Source: Verticillium longisporum (taxonomy: Eukaryota; Ascomycota; Sordariomycetes; Glomerellales; Plectosphaerellaceae). From it: DNA of 64,000 nt. The stretch spans positions 2,852,001 through 2,916,000 of the forward strand of contig JAETXT010000005.1 of assembly GCA_019188255.1 (NCBI GenBank). The letters run 5' to 3'. The notes beneath the pieces are model-generated. The model made no database searches. It was not told the origin of the DNA and was given only the letters and a program-made list of their open reading frames with translations. Both the position numbers and the translations under genes were made by a program. How positions within the stretch are numbered: the first letter of the stretch is position 1; the number at the start of each line of letters is the position of its first letter. Below are positions 36,050 through 46,976 of this stretch, piece by piece.

Positions 36050-39000
36050 CTCCGATAGAATAGCTCTTTACTTAGTATTAGATTAATAGTACTTCTATAT
36101 AGTATAGTATTATCCTTAATATAAGCATAGTATTAATTTCTATAATAGGAGTTTTATAAATAAGGGCCCTAATAGCCCTAATATTAAGCTTAATAGTTAA
36201 TAAGTAGGGAATAGGGGCTAGAGTAAGATTTAGAGTAGGAAATCCTATTTCTATAATAGAGGAGATTATTATTCTAATACTAATTAGGAGAATTACGTTC
36301 TATATCGTCCTAATAGATACCCTATTCCTACTTTATATTAAGGATATAGACGATCTCGGAGTCTATTTAGATAATATATATAATAAGCTAGTAAAGTATA
36401 TTAAGGAGATCTAGGAGTATACGTCTATTTTTCGTAAATAGGGCTATTTATAGTTCTTCCTAGATATAAAGACCTATATTAGCTCTAGGATTATATATAT
36501 AATAGGGATAGAGAGTAATAGAGTAGTATTTCTAATAGAAGTAGAGCTCTAATGCATTTATAAATAGTTCAATTACCTATCTATAGAGAAGCTATAGAAC
36601 CTACTCTAGAGAGTAGACTAGGACGTAAATCGGGACGCTCTAGAGCTAATAAACCGCTTCTATTACTATTATTAGATTAAAGGGAAGTCTCCGTAATACT
36701 TTAAGTTTACCCTAAAGTTAGATATCGACTTTAATTATAAGATTTTAGTCGATATTATATACTTAGATAGAAAGCCTATTCTTTATATAATCGATATAAG
36801 TATAGGATTCTAGTCTATAACTTTTATTCCTAATTTCATAGCTTATATAATATAGGAAGCTCTTAAGAGGTACTAATTAGATATATACCTTAGGCCTCTA
36901 GATATTATAACTATTAACGCTAGAACGAACTTTACCTCTATAGAGTTTAGGGTAGAGGTACGCCTCCTAGGTATAACCTACTATTAGATCCCTATAGAGG
37001 CCTATTAGTTAATTAGTAAGGTTAAGAGCTACTATAAGCTAATATATAGAGCGTATAAGATCTTAAAAGTAGAATCTCGTAATATAAGCCTAGAATCGCT
37101 ACTTTAAAGAGCTATAAAGGCGGTAAACGATACTACTAGGCCTAATAGATTAGTACCTATACTATTCGTATTTAGGGCGATACTTAGGATTATCGTTAAC
37201 TTAGCGCCTACTACGACCTAGGCATAGCGCGCTAAAGCGGTTAATAAGGCGATAATAGAGCTTCAGCGAATAGTCGCTAAGCGGAAGGTTAATAATACTC
37301 TTAATACCTATAATAGACTAGATACTAAGTAATTACTACTAAGATCGCTAGAGCTAGGAAGTAACGTTCTTATATTCCGAGAATAGGAGAAATAGACTAA
37401 TCCCTATAAGGTTATATCGGTTTCTAATATAACGGTTACGGTTAAAATAGTTAATAGCCTAATAGAGTTTAGAGGAATATATATTAAACCGTATAATAGA
37501 TTACTAGATTAATAGGCTAGGGAGATAATAGTAATTTAAACTCTAAAGACTCTAGAATTATTTAAATACCTAGAGCTAATTCTACTATAATAATATAGGA
37601 GACCTAGGAAGTTAATAAACGTTACGAATCTATTATAGGCGGCTTTTACGGATCGTAAGAGCAATACAACTAGGGCTTTATAGATCGAGCGCTAATTCAT
37701 TATTAAAAGGGAATAGTAGGGGTACGACCTAGCTATTTAATTATATAATAAAAATAGAATAACGACCCCTAGGAAGCTATTTAAATAGTCTAATTAAGAG
37801 GAAATCGACTTACTCCTAATAGCTAGAGTAATCGTACTAATTAGGAGATCCGCATTTCCTAGTACTAAGATCTTTAAATACTAGCTTATAAGAGAAGTAA
37901 AAGGCCTCCCTTAAGCCCTATATAAGAAGTTAAGACTAGTAGTTTAGGGATATAGTAACTAGGAGAAGATAACCCTATTAATGCAATCGCTTATAATTAT
38001 ACGCTATAGTTAATAACTAATCCTAGTAATTACCCTAATACTATAGTAACGTAGCTATTAATTAATACTCTATAATATTAATTAAACCTATACTTAGAGC
38101 GCTATAGATCTATTATATAACGTTCTCTTATATATTCCTAAGGAGCTATAGTATAAATACCCTAATAGAATCGTCTTCTATATTATAAAGCCGCTCTATA
38201 GTATTATAGAGTTAGGTCTCTATTAGTTTATAATCTATTAGCGCTATTATAGAGAGCGCTTAAACGCTATTCTAATAGGCTACGATCCGTATTTACTTCT
38301 AACTAGAGCTAGAGAGAGCTTTAGATTAGTCGGAATATAGATTAACGATACCCTTAACCTCGGAGAGCCCGCATTTATATAAAAGGAATAAATAGAGCTC
38401 GAAAGCGTTAGCTTCCGGGCAAAGCCTACTTCCGTCCTTAATATAGGATCTAATAGTATCTTTAACGGCTATATTATTAAAATTAGAACTAAAGATCTTA
38501 CGATTTAATAGAAAGGCTAAGGTAATCGCCTAGAGCTAGTAACCCTAGGGATAACGAGCTTAGAATAGGAATATATCGCCTAGAGAGCTCGTAGTACCTA
38601 TATTACTTTAACCTATTAACTAGAAGCAGCCTTCGATTTCTCTATTATAGCCTAAGCTAAGAACTTATAGGAGGACGACTTTAAATAGCTTAATAAACGT
38701 ATATAATAGTAGATCGCTAATATAGGCTATAGCCTAAATTACGTATACCTAGATCTCTTAATAGCTTAACTTTATATATTTATTAATAGCTCCTTCGCTA
38801 ATAATAAAGACCTAAGTTTATAGATCGGATTCGTTATCCTCCTTAATAATGAATATTCCTATAATTAGGAGAACGCCTTTATAGTATATAGTAATATCCT
38901 CTATTAATAATCTATTAAATATAAACGGGTTATATATTTAGTTCTAGCTAGCGAGATCTATAGGATAATTAATAGCTTCGATATAGCTTATATCCTTAAA

Positions 39001-39250
39001 TAGACGCTCTAAGAGATCTATAAATGCTTAGAACTACTACTTCTATAGATAGTTATTTATATTAATAATTACTCGCTCTATTAATACCTAGTTTAATTAA
39101 ACGTAATAGTAGAGAAACGCTTAATAATAGATCTTATAATATTATAATAAAGCTACGAAGAATACGAAGTCGACGAAATTCGTTAGATCGCTAGAGGCGA
39201 TAACCTTATAGATTTAATAATTAAGGGAGCGCTAAACTAAGTACTAAAAG
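36050..39250 (+). pseudogene. Copia pol remnant
   Basis: With RIP stops read through: protease-like part about 36050-36450, integrase zinc-binding and core about 36540-37150, reverse transcriptase about 37890-38600 (VVQGY and AKP-type blocks), RNase H about 38760-39250 with residues resembling SFANNKDLSLQIG and the terminal IRWI..DNLAD motif. This order is specific to Ty1/Copia. Confidence 0.85.
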
Positions 39251-40882
39251 CGCTAATAAGCTCTAATGAAGTTATAATTAGGATTAAAGGATAAGTTAAA
39301 TATTAAGAAAAGAATAATTAAGGGGTAAAAGTAATTAATATTAATAAAAATATAATAAAGCTTAAAAACGAGTACTCTAGAAGTAAAAACGATAACTCTA
39401 CAATTAGTAAAATAGTAAAGTAATTGCTCCGTAAAGCGGACTAGGCCTTAGAATCCGAAGAATCCGAGTTTAATTATTCTAGCGAGTCCTACTAGAGGCA
39501 ATTAAAGAGCTATAGAGCTATAGCCTACTTAGCTACCTTATAGTCGGTATTATAAAGACTATTAAAGTCCTTATTAAGGTCATTACCCCCCTTCGCTTCC
39601 TCCTCTTTAGCGATCGTTAATATACCCTTTACGATAATATACTACTTCTCTATATCCTATATCCTCTATTAGTTAATTATACGATTAGATAATTAGGGAA
39701 ATAATAGAAAAGAGAGCTTATTAGCTTATTATTCTTATCCTAGGCGGCTAAAAACTTTATAGCGGGCTTAAACGCCCTAACCGGACTATAGATAATAATC
39801 GTTAGAGCTATAAATACTAGAAAATAGAGATTATAGAAGCTTATATTAGTTTATAAAAGTACTTAGAGGTATATTTATAATAATAGGAACCCTTAAGCTC
39901 TAAATCGTAGTATACGCTATTAGCGCTAGTTTTAATTTACTTATTAGTAAGATAAGACTTTAAATACCCTAAGTAGGGGACCTTACGAATATTACTATAT
40001 ATATATACTATATCCTAGATTAATAGCTCCTACGATTAATGCCGACTAAGTTCTTATACTTCGCTGCTCTCTTAGCGGGAGGGGTAATAAGTATAGGGGT
40101 TTTACGCTTAGGTAGTATTATCGAGGCTAGGAAGAGAGAAAGAGGGAGAGAGAGAGTAATAAAAAGGGGGATTTACTAATCGTCGGAGCTCTAAAATAGT
40201 AGATTAGGCTAGCTAATCTAAAAATAAAGAAGTCGATATAGGGAGAGGGAAAAGTAAATAGAATAGAGTTACTATAACTTACTAATTAGATATATAGATC
40301 TATAGAGTATAGTATTTACTAGATTAGCTAAATAGGATCTATTAATTCTATTTAAATAGTTTAATTCTATTATTCTCTTTCGAAGGCGGTTTAATTCTAT
40401 TATTCTAATAGGAAAGCTAATAAAGGAGAATAATAATTATTCTTTTACCTTCTATTAGTATACTAGTAATTTAGAAGTATTAAGAGTATATATTTAGCTA
40501 TTATAAGAGCGCTATTTAATTACCTATTATATTATTAGATTATTATTTATTTCCTTTATTAAAGGGATTTAATTACTTATTCCTATTGTTTAAATTATAA
40601 CTTAATTTATTTCCTTAGAGAGCTATTTATAGGCAATTCTACTATTCTAAGGCATTAGGAACTAGGGACCTAATGCCTATAGGAATAGTAGGATTAAGCT
40701 ACGTTTTCCTTATCCTATTTATTATTCTCTTACTATTAATTATTCACTTTAAGGCTAGAAGAGTAGATCTAATGCGCTGAAGATTAGAGATTAGAAGCGT
40801 ATTAGAGTAGCTATCGACCCTAGCGATAGCTCCTAATATTAATTCTTACGGCTATTCTATTTATAAAGAAAAGAGAGCTAGT

Positions 40883-41168
40883 ATTAAACTAATATTAGGG
40901 GGTTCCCTAGGGCAGTGATCTCGGTAGGGGATTACCGATATAGTAATCACCGTAGCTAGGATTTATAGCTCTTAGGAGTACGTAAATTATAGCTTACGTA
41001 ATCGGTGAATTAGATAGGTATATCTAACTTACGTAGGTAGTAGTAATTTAGAGAGAGATCATTAACTATATTATAAGACTTATATTACCTACCCTACCTA
41101 TTTAGAGCTCTTAGGCATAGCTAAAGCAATGAAACGGGGTTCATATAAGCAGTAAAGCCCTCTTAATA
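40883..41168 (+). repeat. 3' LTR of Copia copy 2
   Basis: 286 bp. It is less mutated than the 5' copy (keeps GCAATGAAACGGGGTTCA where the other has A/T changes). Confidence 0.9.
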
Positions 41169-41373
41169 CTATAGCTATTAGATAATAAAGAACTAACCTA
41201 GAAACCCTAACTAATTAATAGGAGGTATTTATTAAAATAGATATTTAAGAATTAGATAGAAACCTAGAATATATAAATGTTATTAAACTAGATAATACTA
41301 AATAGCTTAAAAGAGAACTACCTAGAACTTAATAAGGACCTTTAACCTAAATATTATATTATACTTTAGGACG

Positions 41374-41393
41374 AAGTAAAGAGGGAGATAGGG
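41374..41393 (+). other. Polypurine tract of the Gypsy element
   Basis: A purine-rich stretch ending AAAGAGGGAGATAGGG lies directly before the right LTR, the expected plus-strand primer site. Confidence 0.6.
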
Positions 41394-41614
41394 TATTATA
41401 TTAAGACTTAAAGGAAATATAAGATTAATAGGGGATCGCCTATTATTTAATCGTAGGAATTAAGAAAAGAAGACTAAGTATAGTAAGGGAATAGTTATAA
41501 GAAAGGTTAACGGACTAAGATTTAGAGAAGGGCATCGATTATTCTATCTTCCTAGAGACCCCTAAGAGACTAATAGTTGATCCCTTTACTCGTTGCATAA
41601 GACTCCTCGACACA
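41394..41614 (+). repeat. Right LTR of the Gypsy element
   Basis: 221 bp; its outer end (CTCGACACA) keeps bases that read TTAATATA in the left copy. It ends 30 bp from the stop codon of the next gene. Confidence 0.88.
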
Positions 41615-41644
41615 TAGCCAGACTTGACTCGCATCAGCAAGCCC

Positions 41645-43676
41645 CTAGTCCACTAAGACTGAAAGGTCGCCATCCCAGTCAAGCGTGGTGACCGGCTCGG
41701 CAGGACCATTGAGACCTGGCGCCCCTGTCGAAAAGCTGAGCTGTTGTAAAAGGGGGACAGGCGAAGGAGGCCGGCTCGCTGACCCGGAGATATGTTGCGT
41801 AAAGACTGTTAACGACTATCAGTTTCAATGCATCATCAGCACTTGACTTGGTCTTACCTTCTTGAATAGGATGGAGCAAGCCTCCGCCTCTGTCTGGGAT
41901 CGAATGTGGGTTTGAATTGACTGGCGCAGTCGCGGATGCTGTCACCATGGCGGAAGCAAAAGACGTTGGCCTGTTCGCAGGAAGACTGACCCTCCCCGTG
42001 ATGAGCTCCGTTTCCTGACGTAAAACTACCGTGACGAGACTGTCCAGGATGTCGAGGCTCTGTCTGGAGACCAAATGCTGGCTGGAGGTTGGCGAGTCCG
42101 CAGCGCTACGACACATGCGTATGATGTGCATGACACCAGTCTTGGCCCGATTGCCCATATCTGTCAGCGGCCGGGACAGGCAGATGGCGCAGAGGACGAC
42201 ACCGGCGGTAAAGAGGGTGATGCCAATGTGCATGGCGGCGTGGGTGCGTCCGGATGCCTGCAGGGCAGACGAGTACCGATATAGCTCAGAGGTATCCATG
42301 GCTGAGTCCAACAGCTGCTGGAGAGATGTGCTTCCTCCTTCTGTCATTTTCAGCTCGTTCATCTGCCCATCATTCTCAAAGGCGGCCGTGCGATGTAGAA
42401 TGATTTGTAGGTTATCATACGTCAGCTGCAGATTGAGCGCCTGCAGCTGGATTAATGAAGGTTGTTCATCTTGAGCTGCGTAGCTTGCCAATCGAAGCTC
42501 TTGTGGTAGCTCATTGCGCCACTGCAGCATCTTGTTGTGAATACTCTGGACCGTGTTGAGGCTCTTACTCTGTCCCCGTCGCCCCAGGAATGCGCCCATG
42601 ATCCTGTACAGGCGGAACTTCCACGTGTGATACAGAAGCAGAGGGTTCTTTGCTTCGTGGGGCATATGAGACACCATGCCGACATCGCAATCCGAGTCAT
42701 CAATGATGCAGGGGCGACCAAAGGAAACAGCCGCATACCTGTTGCAGTGTCAGAAAGGGGGAGACATGGGAAGTAGACGATGCCTGGCTCCAGATTTACG
42801 GTCCCAGCAGAGAAAGCTTACTTGTCGAACACTTCCAGCGTCCACCATGTGCGTCGTCGCTCCTCGCGCGCAATGGCGGACGTCTCCTTCCAAAGACTTT
42901 CACGGTGCAAGCCGATGACCTGGGCAATCTTTACGCCGCTCCCCGATATCCCGAGGCCCGTGTTTGGTCTCTCATTGAACAGGAAGAAGCTCCCAAGCAA
43001 GATGCATATCTGCACAGTCTCGAGCGTGGAACAATTGAGGATCTGTAGGAAGCGAGCCTCGACGACGGCTATAAGATCCTGGGACAGCTGCCTATAGACG
43101 CTGTGCGCAGTTTGGGGGGCCGCATAGTGGGCGCCGAGTGCCACGACAAGGAGACAGAGGCAGCGAAAGTTGCTGTCGCGGTAAGCGATTTGTTCCCGAC
43201 GCAGTAGGTCTCTGAAGCGTCGTCTAAAGGCGTCTTCGTGAAAGACCATCATGAACCAGTCGACGGAGAGGAAGAAATGCCCGACGAGATCCTCGAGGAC
43301 TTCATCTGAGGGCAGTGTCACTCCGGCAAGGTGTCGCCACTGTCTGGCGATGGGGAGCTCGAGTGATCCACAGCTGGCGTCACGGCGGCCGAGCTCTGGT
43401 TAGCGCCATCTGGGCAGGAGGGGCCCGAAGTTAAGGTTCGGCACTACCTTCCGCCTGGCAAGGATGCCCGATGCCAATAGCGGTCGTCTCGCCGACAGGG
43501 AAGGGAGCCCCTGGAGCCCCCCGCTCCTTCTCGATCTCCAACTGGTACGGCCGGCAGGCAATTACGTCCAGGACATAGGTAGCTACCCCTCCTTGCCCTC
43601 CTTTGATGCAGAGCTTCAGCAGCTTTTGGTCAGGGAGCACTGGTAAACTTGGGACATGGTCACGGAGCACGGTCAT
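41645..43676 (-). CDS. Fungal transcription-factor-domain protein without a visible zinc cluster
   Basis: Exons 43676-43448, 43395-42822, 42738-41858 and 41724-41645; 587 aa with consistent phases. The middle part carries the fungal_trans (middle homology) signature: HFFLSVDWFMMVFHEDAF, QICILLGSFFLFNERPNTGL, GLHRES, and REERRRTWWTLEVFDKYAAV with SFGRPCIIDD. Such domains belong to Zn2Cys6 regulators of catabolic and secondary-metabolism genes. The 95 residues before it hold no CxxCx6C cluster, and only 88 bp separate its ATG from the next gene, so the DNA-binding domain is absent or lost. The last intron (133 bp, acceptor 41725) was chosen because it gives an acidic LDWDGDLSVLVD tail. The first exon is the weakest part. 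Next to the HchA/ADH genes it may be their regulator. Confidence 0.75.
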
Positions 43677-43764
43677 TCTGAAGGAAGTAGTACAATATCC
43701 TCAGGTGAGTCGCCATGTGTTCTATATTCTTCTACTTGACTATCCTTTCCTTGCATCCAGCTGC

Positions 43765-44646
43765 CTACTTCTGCGCCACAGCCTCGAGCAGCGTCTTGGC
43801 CGCCAGCTTGCCGAGGTTGTTCGACGCCAGCGGCGAGTCGCCCGTCAGCAGTAGGCGGTCGCGGTGGACCTCGCCCGTGATCTGGCTGTTGATGGGCTCG
43901 ACGCCGAGGGCGCGCAAGCGGTCGCCGACGAGCCACTCCATCTTGCCGGGGATGTAGCCAATGTCAATGTTGGCGCCCTGGTCGAGCGAGTCGGGGAACA
44001 CATCGACCTTGTAGCCCTCGTAGATGTACTTGGACCCGGCGGGCTTGCCGACGTCGGCGGCGAGCATGCTCGCGGGCCCGTGGCACAGCGTCACGAAGAA
44101 GCGCTCGTGGGCGTGGGCCCAGCGCAGCACGTCGCCGACCGTCGCCGAAAAGGGCACGCCGTTGAGCACGCCGTGGCCGCCGGGGATGAAGACGGCGAGG
44201 TACGGCGTCGCGTCGGTGAAGCCCCGGCCCCAGACCTCCTGCAGGTTGAGCGGGTTGCGGATCTTGTCGCGGTACTTGTCGTAGATGGCCTTGACGGCCT
44301 TGTCCTCCTTGGGGAACGCCCACATTTCAAACTTGACCGGCTCGCCCGACAGCGTGGCAATGTCAATGTCGAAGCCGGCGGCGTCCATGTGCAGCATCGG
44401 CAGCAGCATCTCGACCGCGTGGTTGCCCGTCGAGAAGAACGAGCCGTCGGCCATCTTGAGGTAGCGCTCCTGCGTCGCGATGAGGAGCACCTTCCACTTG
44501 CCGCCCTTGTAGGCGGTGGCCGCGTAGTCGGCGTCGCCCTCGGCAAAGTCCGTCTTGGGGGCGACGTACTGCGTCAGCGAGTATGGTGAGGGGAACCAGG
44601 CGTCGTCTTCGGCCTGGTCGGCGACGGGCTTGCGGTCGTTGGACAT
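43765..44646 (-). CDS. DJ-1/PfpI family, HchA/Hsp31-type glyoxalase III
   Basis: Single exon, 293 aa, the size of E. coli HchA (283 aa). The catalytic triad region is clear: Glu79 in HAVEM, and Cys188-His189 in TLCHGPASM (nucleophile elbow). The HchA-specific pieces [18 protein letters not shown] and [21 protein letters not shown] are present, so this is the HchA class rather than short DJ-1. The family converts methylglyoxal to lactate without glutathione and protects proteins from glycation. Cytosolic; no signal peptide. It is transcribed away from the ADH gene at 45759 and in the same direction as the regulator-like gene 88 bp downstream. Confidence 0.92.
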   Translation of the reverse strand: MSNDRKPVADQAEDDAWFPSPYSLTQYVAPKTDFAEGDADYAATAYKGGKWKVLLIATQERYLKMADGSFFSTGNHAVEMLLPMLHMDAAGFDIDIATLSGEPVKFEMWAFPKEDKAVKAIYDKYRDKIRNPLNLQEVWGRGFTDATPYLAVFIPGGHGVLNGVPFSATVGDVLRWAHAHERFFVTLCHGPASMLAADVGKPAGSKYIYEGYKVDVFPDSLDQGANIDIGYIPGKMEWLVGDRLRALGVEPINSQITGEVHRDRLLLTGDSPLASNNLGKLAAKTLLEAVAQK

Positions 44647-45005
44647 GATGGGCGGTGTCGGGGATGAGTGGTGTTCGAGTTGTTCTCTTCGCAGTCAGTT
44701 GTCTGCGTCAAGTGGGTGCATGATGGCGAGAAACATCAGGGTTCAGGGAGAGCTTTATATACACACCAACCGTACCTGCCTACCTACCCTGACACACTCC
44801 TATCCAGGAGAAGCAAAGCCGCTCTGGAAGCACAATTCGAGCTTACTCTTTGGGGGACATGTGGGCGAGTGACGTTGACGGGCCTGCGGGGTCGTTGTCG
44901 TCTTCTGCTCTCTGGCCAAGGCTTGTCCTGGAACTGGCCGTTTCGATGGGTACGATGCGATACGATAGGGCGGCCAACACATCTGCAGCGCGTCCATCTA
45001 GTCCC

Positions 45006-45018
45006 GTTCCGACGGAAC
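45006..45018. promoter_or_regulatory. GTTCCG-A-CGGAAC palindrome
   Basis: Perfect 13-bp inverted repeat containing CCG-N-CGG, 360 bp upstream of HchA and 740 bp upstream of ADH. Its right part, TCCGACGGAAC, recurs at 45442. A zinc-cluster factor site is inferred. Confidence 0.45.
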
Positions 45019-45223
45019 ATGACTTGGAACAAGGCGTAGGGAACCAGCCGCGATGGTTTCTGACTCTGGGACGGCAGGTTTTTGCCAGGGTAAGCTTCGA
45101 CGCTAGCCCCGGCATCTGGCTTCTGTTGAGGCAGACCCAAAGGCTGATATGGGGGGGAGGTTCGCGCTCTCTGGGCCAATGGGCTCAGGGCCAGGGCCAG
45201 GGCCAGGGCCAGGGCTTGATCGA

Positions 45224-45272
45224 GCGCTACGATCCATCGGCTGGGCGCTACGATCCATCGGCTGGGCGCTAC
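45224..45272 (+). repeat. 21-bp tandem repeat, about 2.3 copies
   Basis: GCGCTACGATCCATCGGCTG recurs at 45224 and 45245, with a partial third copy at 45266. It follows a 6-bp GGGCCA repeat. Confidence 0.85.
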
Positions 45273-45441
45273 GGTATAGCGGGTTTGGGGGACATGGTGC
45301 CTCCAGGTGCAAGACACCTGCCTCCCTGCCTCGGCAGCCCCACAAGCTGTGAGCTCTACACCACGCCAGTCATCACGACCTTATCTGGAACCTGCCTAGA
45401 AAACCTTAGGTAGGTAAGTACCTCTCTCACGCTCATCCACC

Positions 45442-45452
45442 TCCGACGGAAC
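45442..45452. promoter_or_regulatory. Second TCCGACGGAAC site
   Basis: Shares all 11 bases with the right part of the 45006 palindrome; lies about 310 bp before the ADH start codon. Confidence 0.4.
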
Positions 45453-45758
45453 TTACCCATGGTATCGTCCCGCCTCGAACACCTTCGGCCACGTCGAGCC
45501 AGCCCATCACGGAAACGAAGCCCGCTTGCGTCACCAAGGCATTGGTCTGCTGCCATACACCGACTGCGCTTCGTCATGACCTCTCTCCGTCAGAGCTAGC
45601 TCCGAGTGCCCCCATCTTCGAGCTGATTCGCCTCGACACACGCTCCAGACCCAAAGGTTCGCCCAAACTGCCGTAAATAAAGATGCAGACCTGAGCTGGT
45701 GATGGCAGCAGCTGGTTCTGCACGCTACCCACATCACCGCCCCCTCCCCCCCGCACAC

Positions 45759-46976
45759 ATGGCCACCGACTACGAATTCGAAGGATGGATGGGGGAGGAT
45801 GAGTCCTCTGCCGAGGGCAACATGGTCTGGCAGAAGTACGAGCCCAAGACGTGGGAGGAGACAGATGTCGACATTCGGATCACCCACTGCGGCATCTGTG
45901 GCTCCGACATTCACGTCCTTCGATCTGGATGGGTAAGCCTACTCGATGTCTATGCGAACGCCGACACAGGAACTGTAGCGCTGACCCATGTCTCGATTGC
46001 CTTCAGAGGCAAGCCCCCTACCCCGTTGTCGTGGGCCATGAAATTGTTGGCGTCGCCGTCCGCGTCGGTTCCAAAGCCGAGGGCGGCATCCAAGTCGGCG
46101 ACGTCGTCGGCGTCGGCGCCCAGTCCGAGTCGTGCCTCAACAACAACCCCGACTACGACTGCGCCGAGTGCGCCGACGGCAGCGAAAACTACTGCACGAG
46201 AAACGCCCCGACCTACGGCTCCAAGTTCCGCAACGGCGACAAGACCCAGGGCGGCTACGCCCGCTACCACCGCTGCCCCTCGCACTCTGTCTTCAAGATC
46301 CCCGACGGCCTGGCCCCCGAGTTTGCCGCGCCCCTGCTCTGCGGCGGCGTCACCGTCTACTCGCCGCTCAAGCACTTTGGCGCCGGCCCCGGGAAGCGCG
46401 TCGGCATCGTCGGCGTCGGCGGCCTCGGCCACTTTGCCGTGCTCTTCGCCAAGGCCCTCGGCGCCGACGAGATTGTCGGCATCTCGCGCAAGGCCAGCAA
46501 GAAGCAGGAGGCTCTCGACCTGGGCTGCACTGATTACATTGCCACCGCCGACGACGAAGGCTGGGAGACCAAGAACGCGCGCAGACTGGATCTCATCATC
46601 TGCACCGTGTCTTCCGCAAAGGTTTGTCGCTCTGTGCTCGCTCCAAGCAGCTGTACCAGGAAGCATACGAGTGCTAAACAAGCCGCAGATGCCCTTTTCC
46701 GGATACATTGGTCTCCTCAGGCTGGACGGTACGCTTGTGCAGGTCGGCCTGCCCGAGGGCGAGCTACCGTTTCGCCCCGGCGTCCTCACGGGGGCGCGGC
46801 GCCGTATTGCCGGCTCCGGCATCGGCTCGCCCAGCGAGATCCGAGAGATGCTGCAGCTGGCTGTCGACAAGGACGTCAAGCCGTGGGTGGAGAAGCGGCC
46901 CATGTCCGATGCGAACCAGGCCATTATTGATTTTGAGGCCGGCAAGCCACGGTTCCGCTACGTTCTGATAAACTAG
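45759..46976 (+). CDS. Zinc alcohol dehydrogenase, ADH6/cinnamyl-alcohol type
   Basis: Exons 45759-45932, 46007-46621 and 46689-46976; introns of 74 and 67 bp; 358 aa, typical length. Catalytic zinc ligands Cys44 (CGICGSDIH) and the GHE at 68-70; structural zinc cysteines 101, 110, 113 and 121; NADP-binding turn GVGGLGHFAVLFAKALG. This MDR branch (yeast Adh6/Adh7, plant CAD) is NADPH-dependent and reduces a wide range of aldehydes, including cinnamaldehydes and furfurals. Head-to-head with the glyoxalase III gene, so a role in aldehyde detoxification is plausible. ATG 45759 was chosen because MATDYEFEGWMG matches the usual N-terminus; the frame is open further upstream without conserved sequence. 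Confidence 0.93.
   Translation: MATDYEFEGWMGEDESSAEGNMVWQKYEPKTWEETDVDIRITHCGICGSDIHVLRSGWVSLLDVYANADTGTVALTHVSIAFRGKPPTPLSWAMKLLASPSASVPKPRAASKSATSSASAPSPSRASTTTPTTTAPSAPTAAKTTARETPRPTAPSSATATRPRAATPATTAAPRTLSSRSPTAWPPSLPRPCSAAASPSTRRSSTLAPAPGSASASSASAASATLPCSSPRPSAPTRLSASRARPARSRRLSTWAALITLPPPTTKAGRPRTRADWISSSAPCLPQRFVALCSLQAAVPGSIRVLNKPQMPFSGYIGLLRLDGTLVQVGLPEGELPFRPGVLTGARRRIAGSGIGSPSEIREMLQLAVDKDVKPWVEKRPMSDANQAIIDFEAGKPRFRYVLIN

Larger units (their letters stand above)
33658..41168 (+). mobile_element. Copia element copy 2, near full length
   Basis: 7.5 kb with LTRs 33658-33944 and 40883-41168 and TSD CTATA at 33653-33657 and 41169-41173. It is inserted in the 3' non-pol part of the Gypsy element in the opposite orientation to copy 1. 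Gene order protease, integrase, reverse transcriptase, RNase H identifies Ty1/Copia. It is fully inactivated by TAA/TAG codons. Confidence 0.92.
21786..41614 (+). mobile_element. RIP-mutated Ty3/Gypsy chromovirus with two nested Copia insertions
   Basis: Outer LTRs at 21786-22006 and 41394-41614 are equal in length and differ mostly by C/T and G/A changes. Removing the two nested elements (26660-31851 and 33658-41168, each with one TSD copy) leaves about 7.1 kb of Gypsy sequence. Domain order on the plus strand is gag with zinc knuckles, protease, reverse transcriptase, RNase H, integrase, chromodomain. No frame of useful length remains open. CpA and TpG are nearly absent while TpA abounds, as expected of RIP, which acts on duplicated DNA in ascomycete sexual cycles. 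No clean outer target-site duplication is visible (CTGCC left, TAGCC right). Confidence 0.9.
44647..45758. other. Divergent promoter region between HchA and ADH genes
   Basis: About 1.1 kb without a credible gene. It contains two CCG-A-CGG palindromes, a GGGCCA repeat (about 45188-45217) and a 21-bp tandem repeat. Confidence 0.6.

Noticed and set aside
22000..41600. Possible centromere or horizontally acquired island because of extreme AT content
   Set aside because: The composition is explained by RIP on identifiable retrotransposons, and both flanks are ordinary fungal genes.
43864..44589. 241-codon plus-strand frame opposite the HchA gene
   Set aside because: Shadow frame of GC-rich coding DNA; no domain, and the minus strand carries the catalytic Cys-His and Glu.
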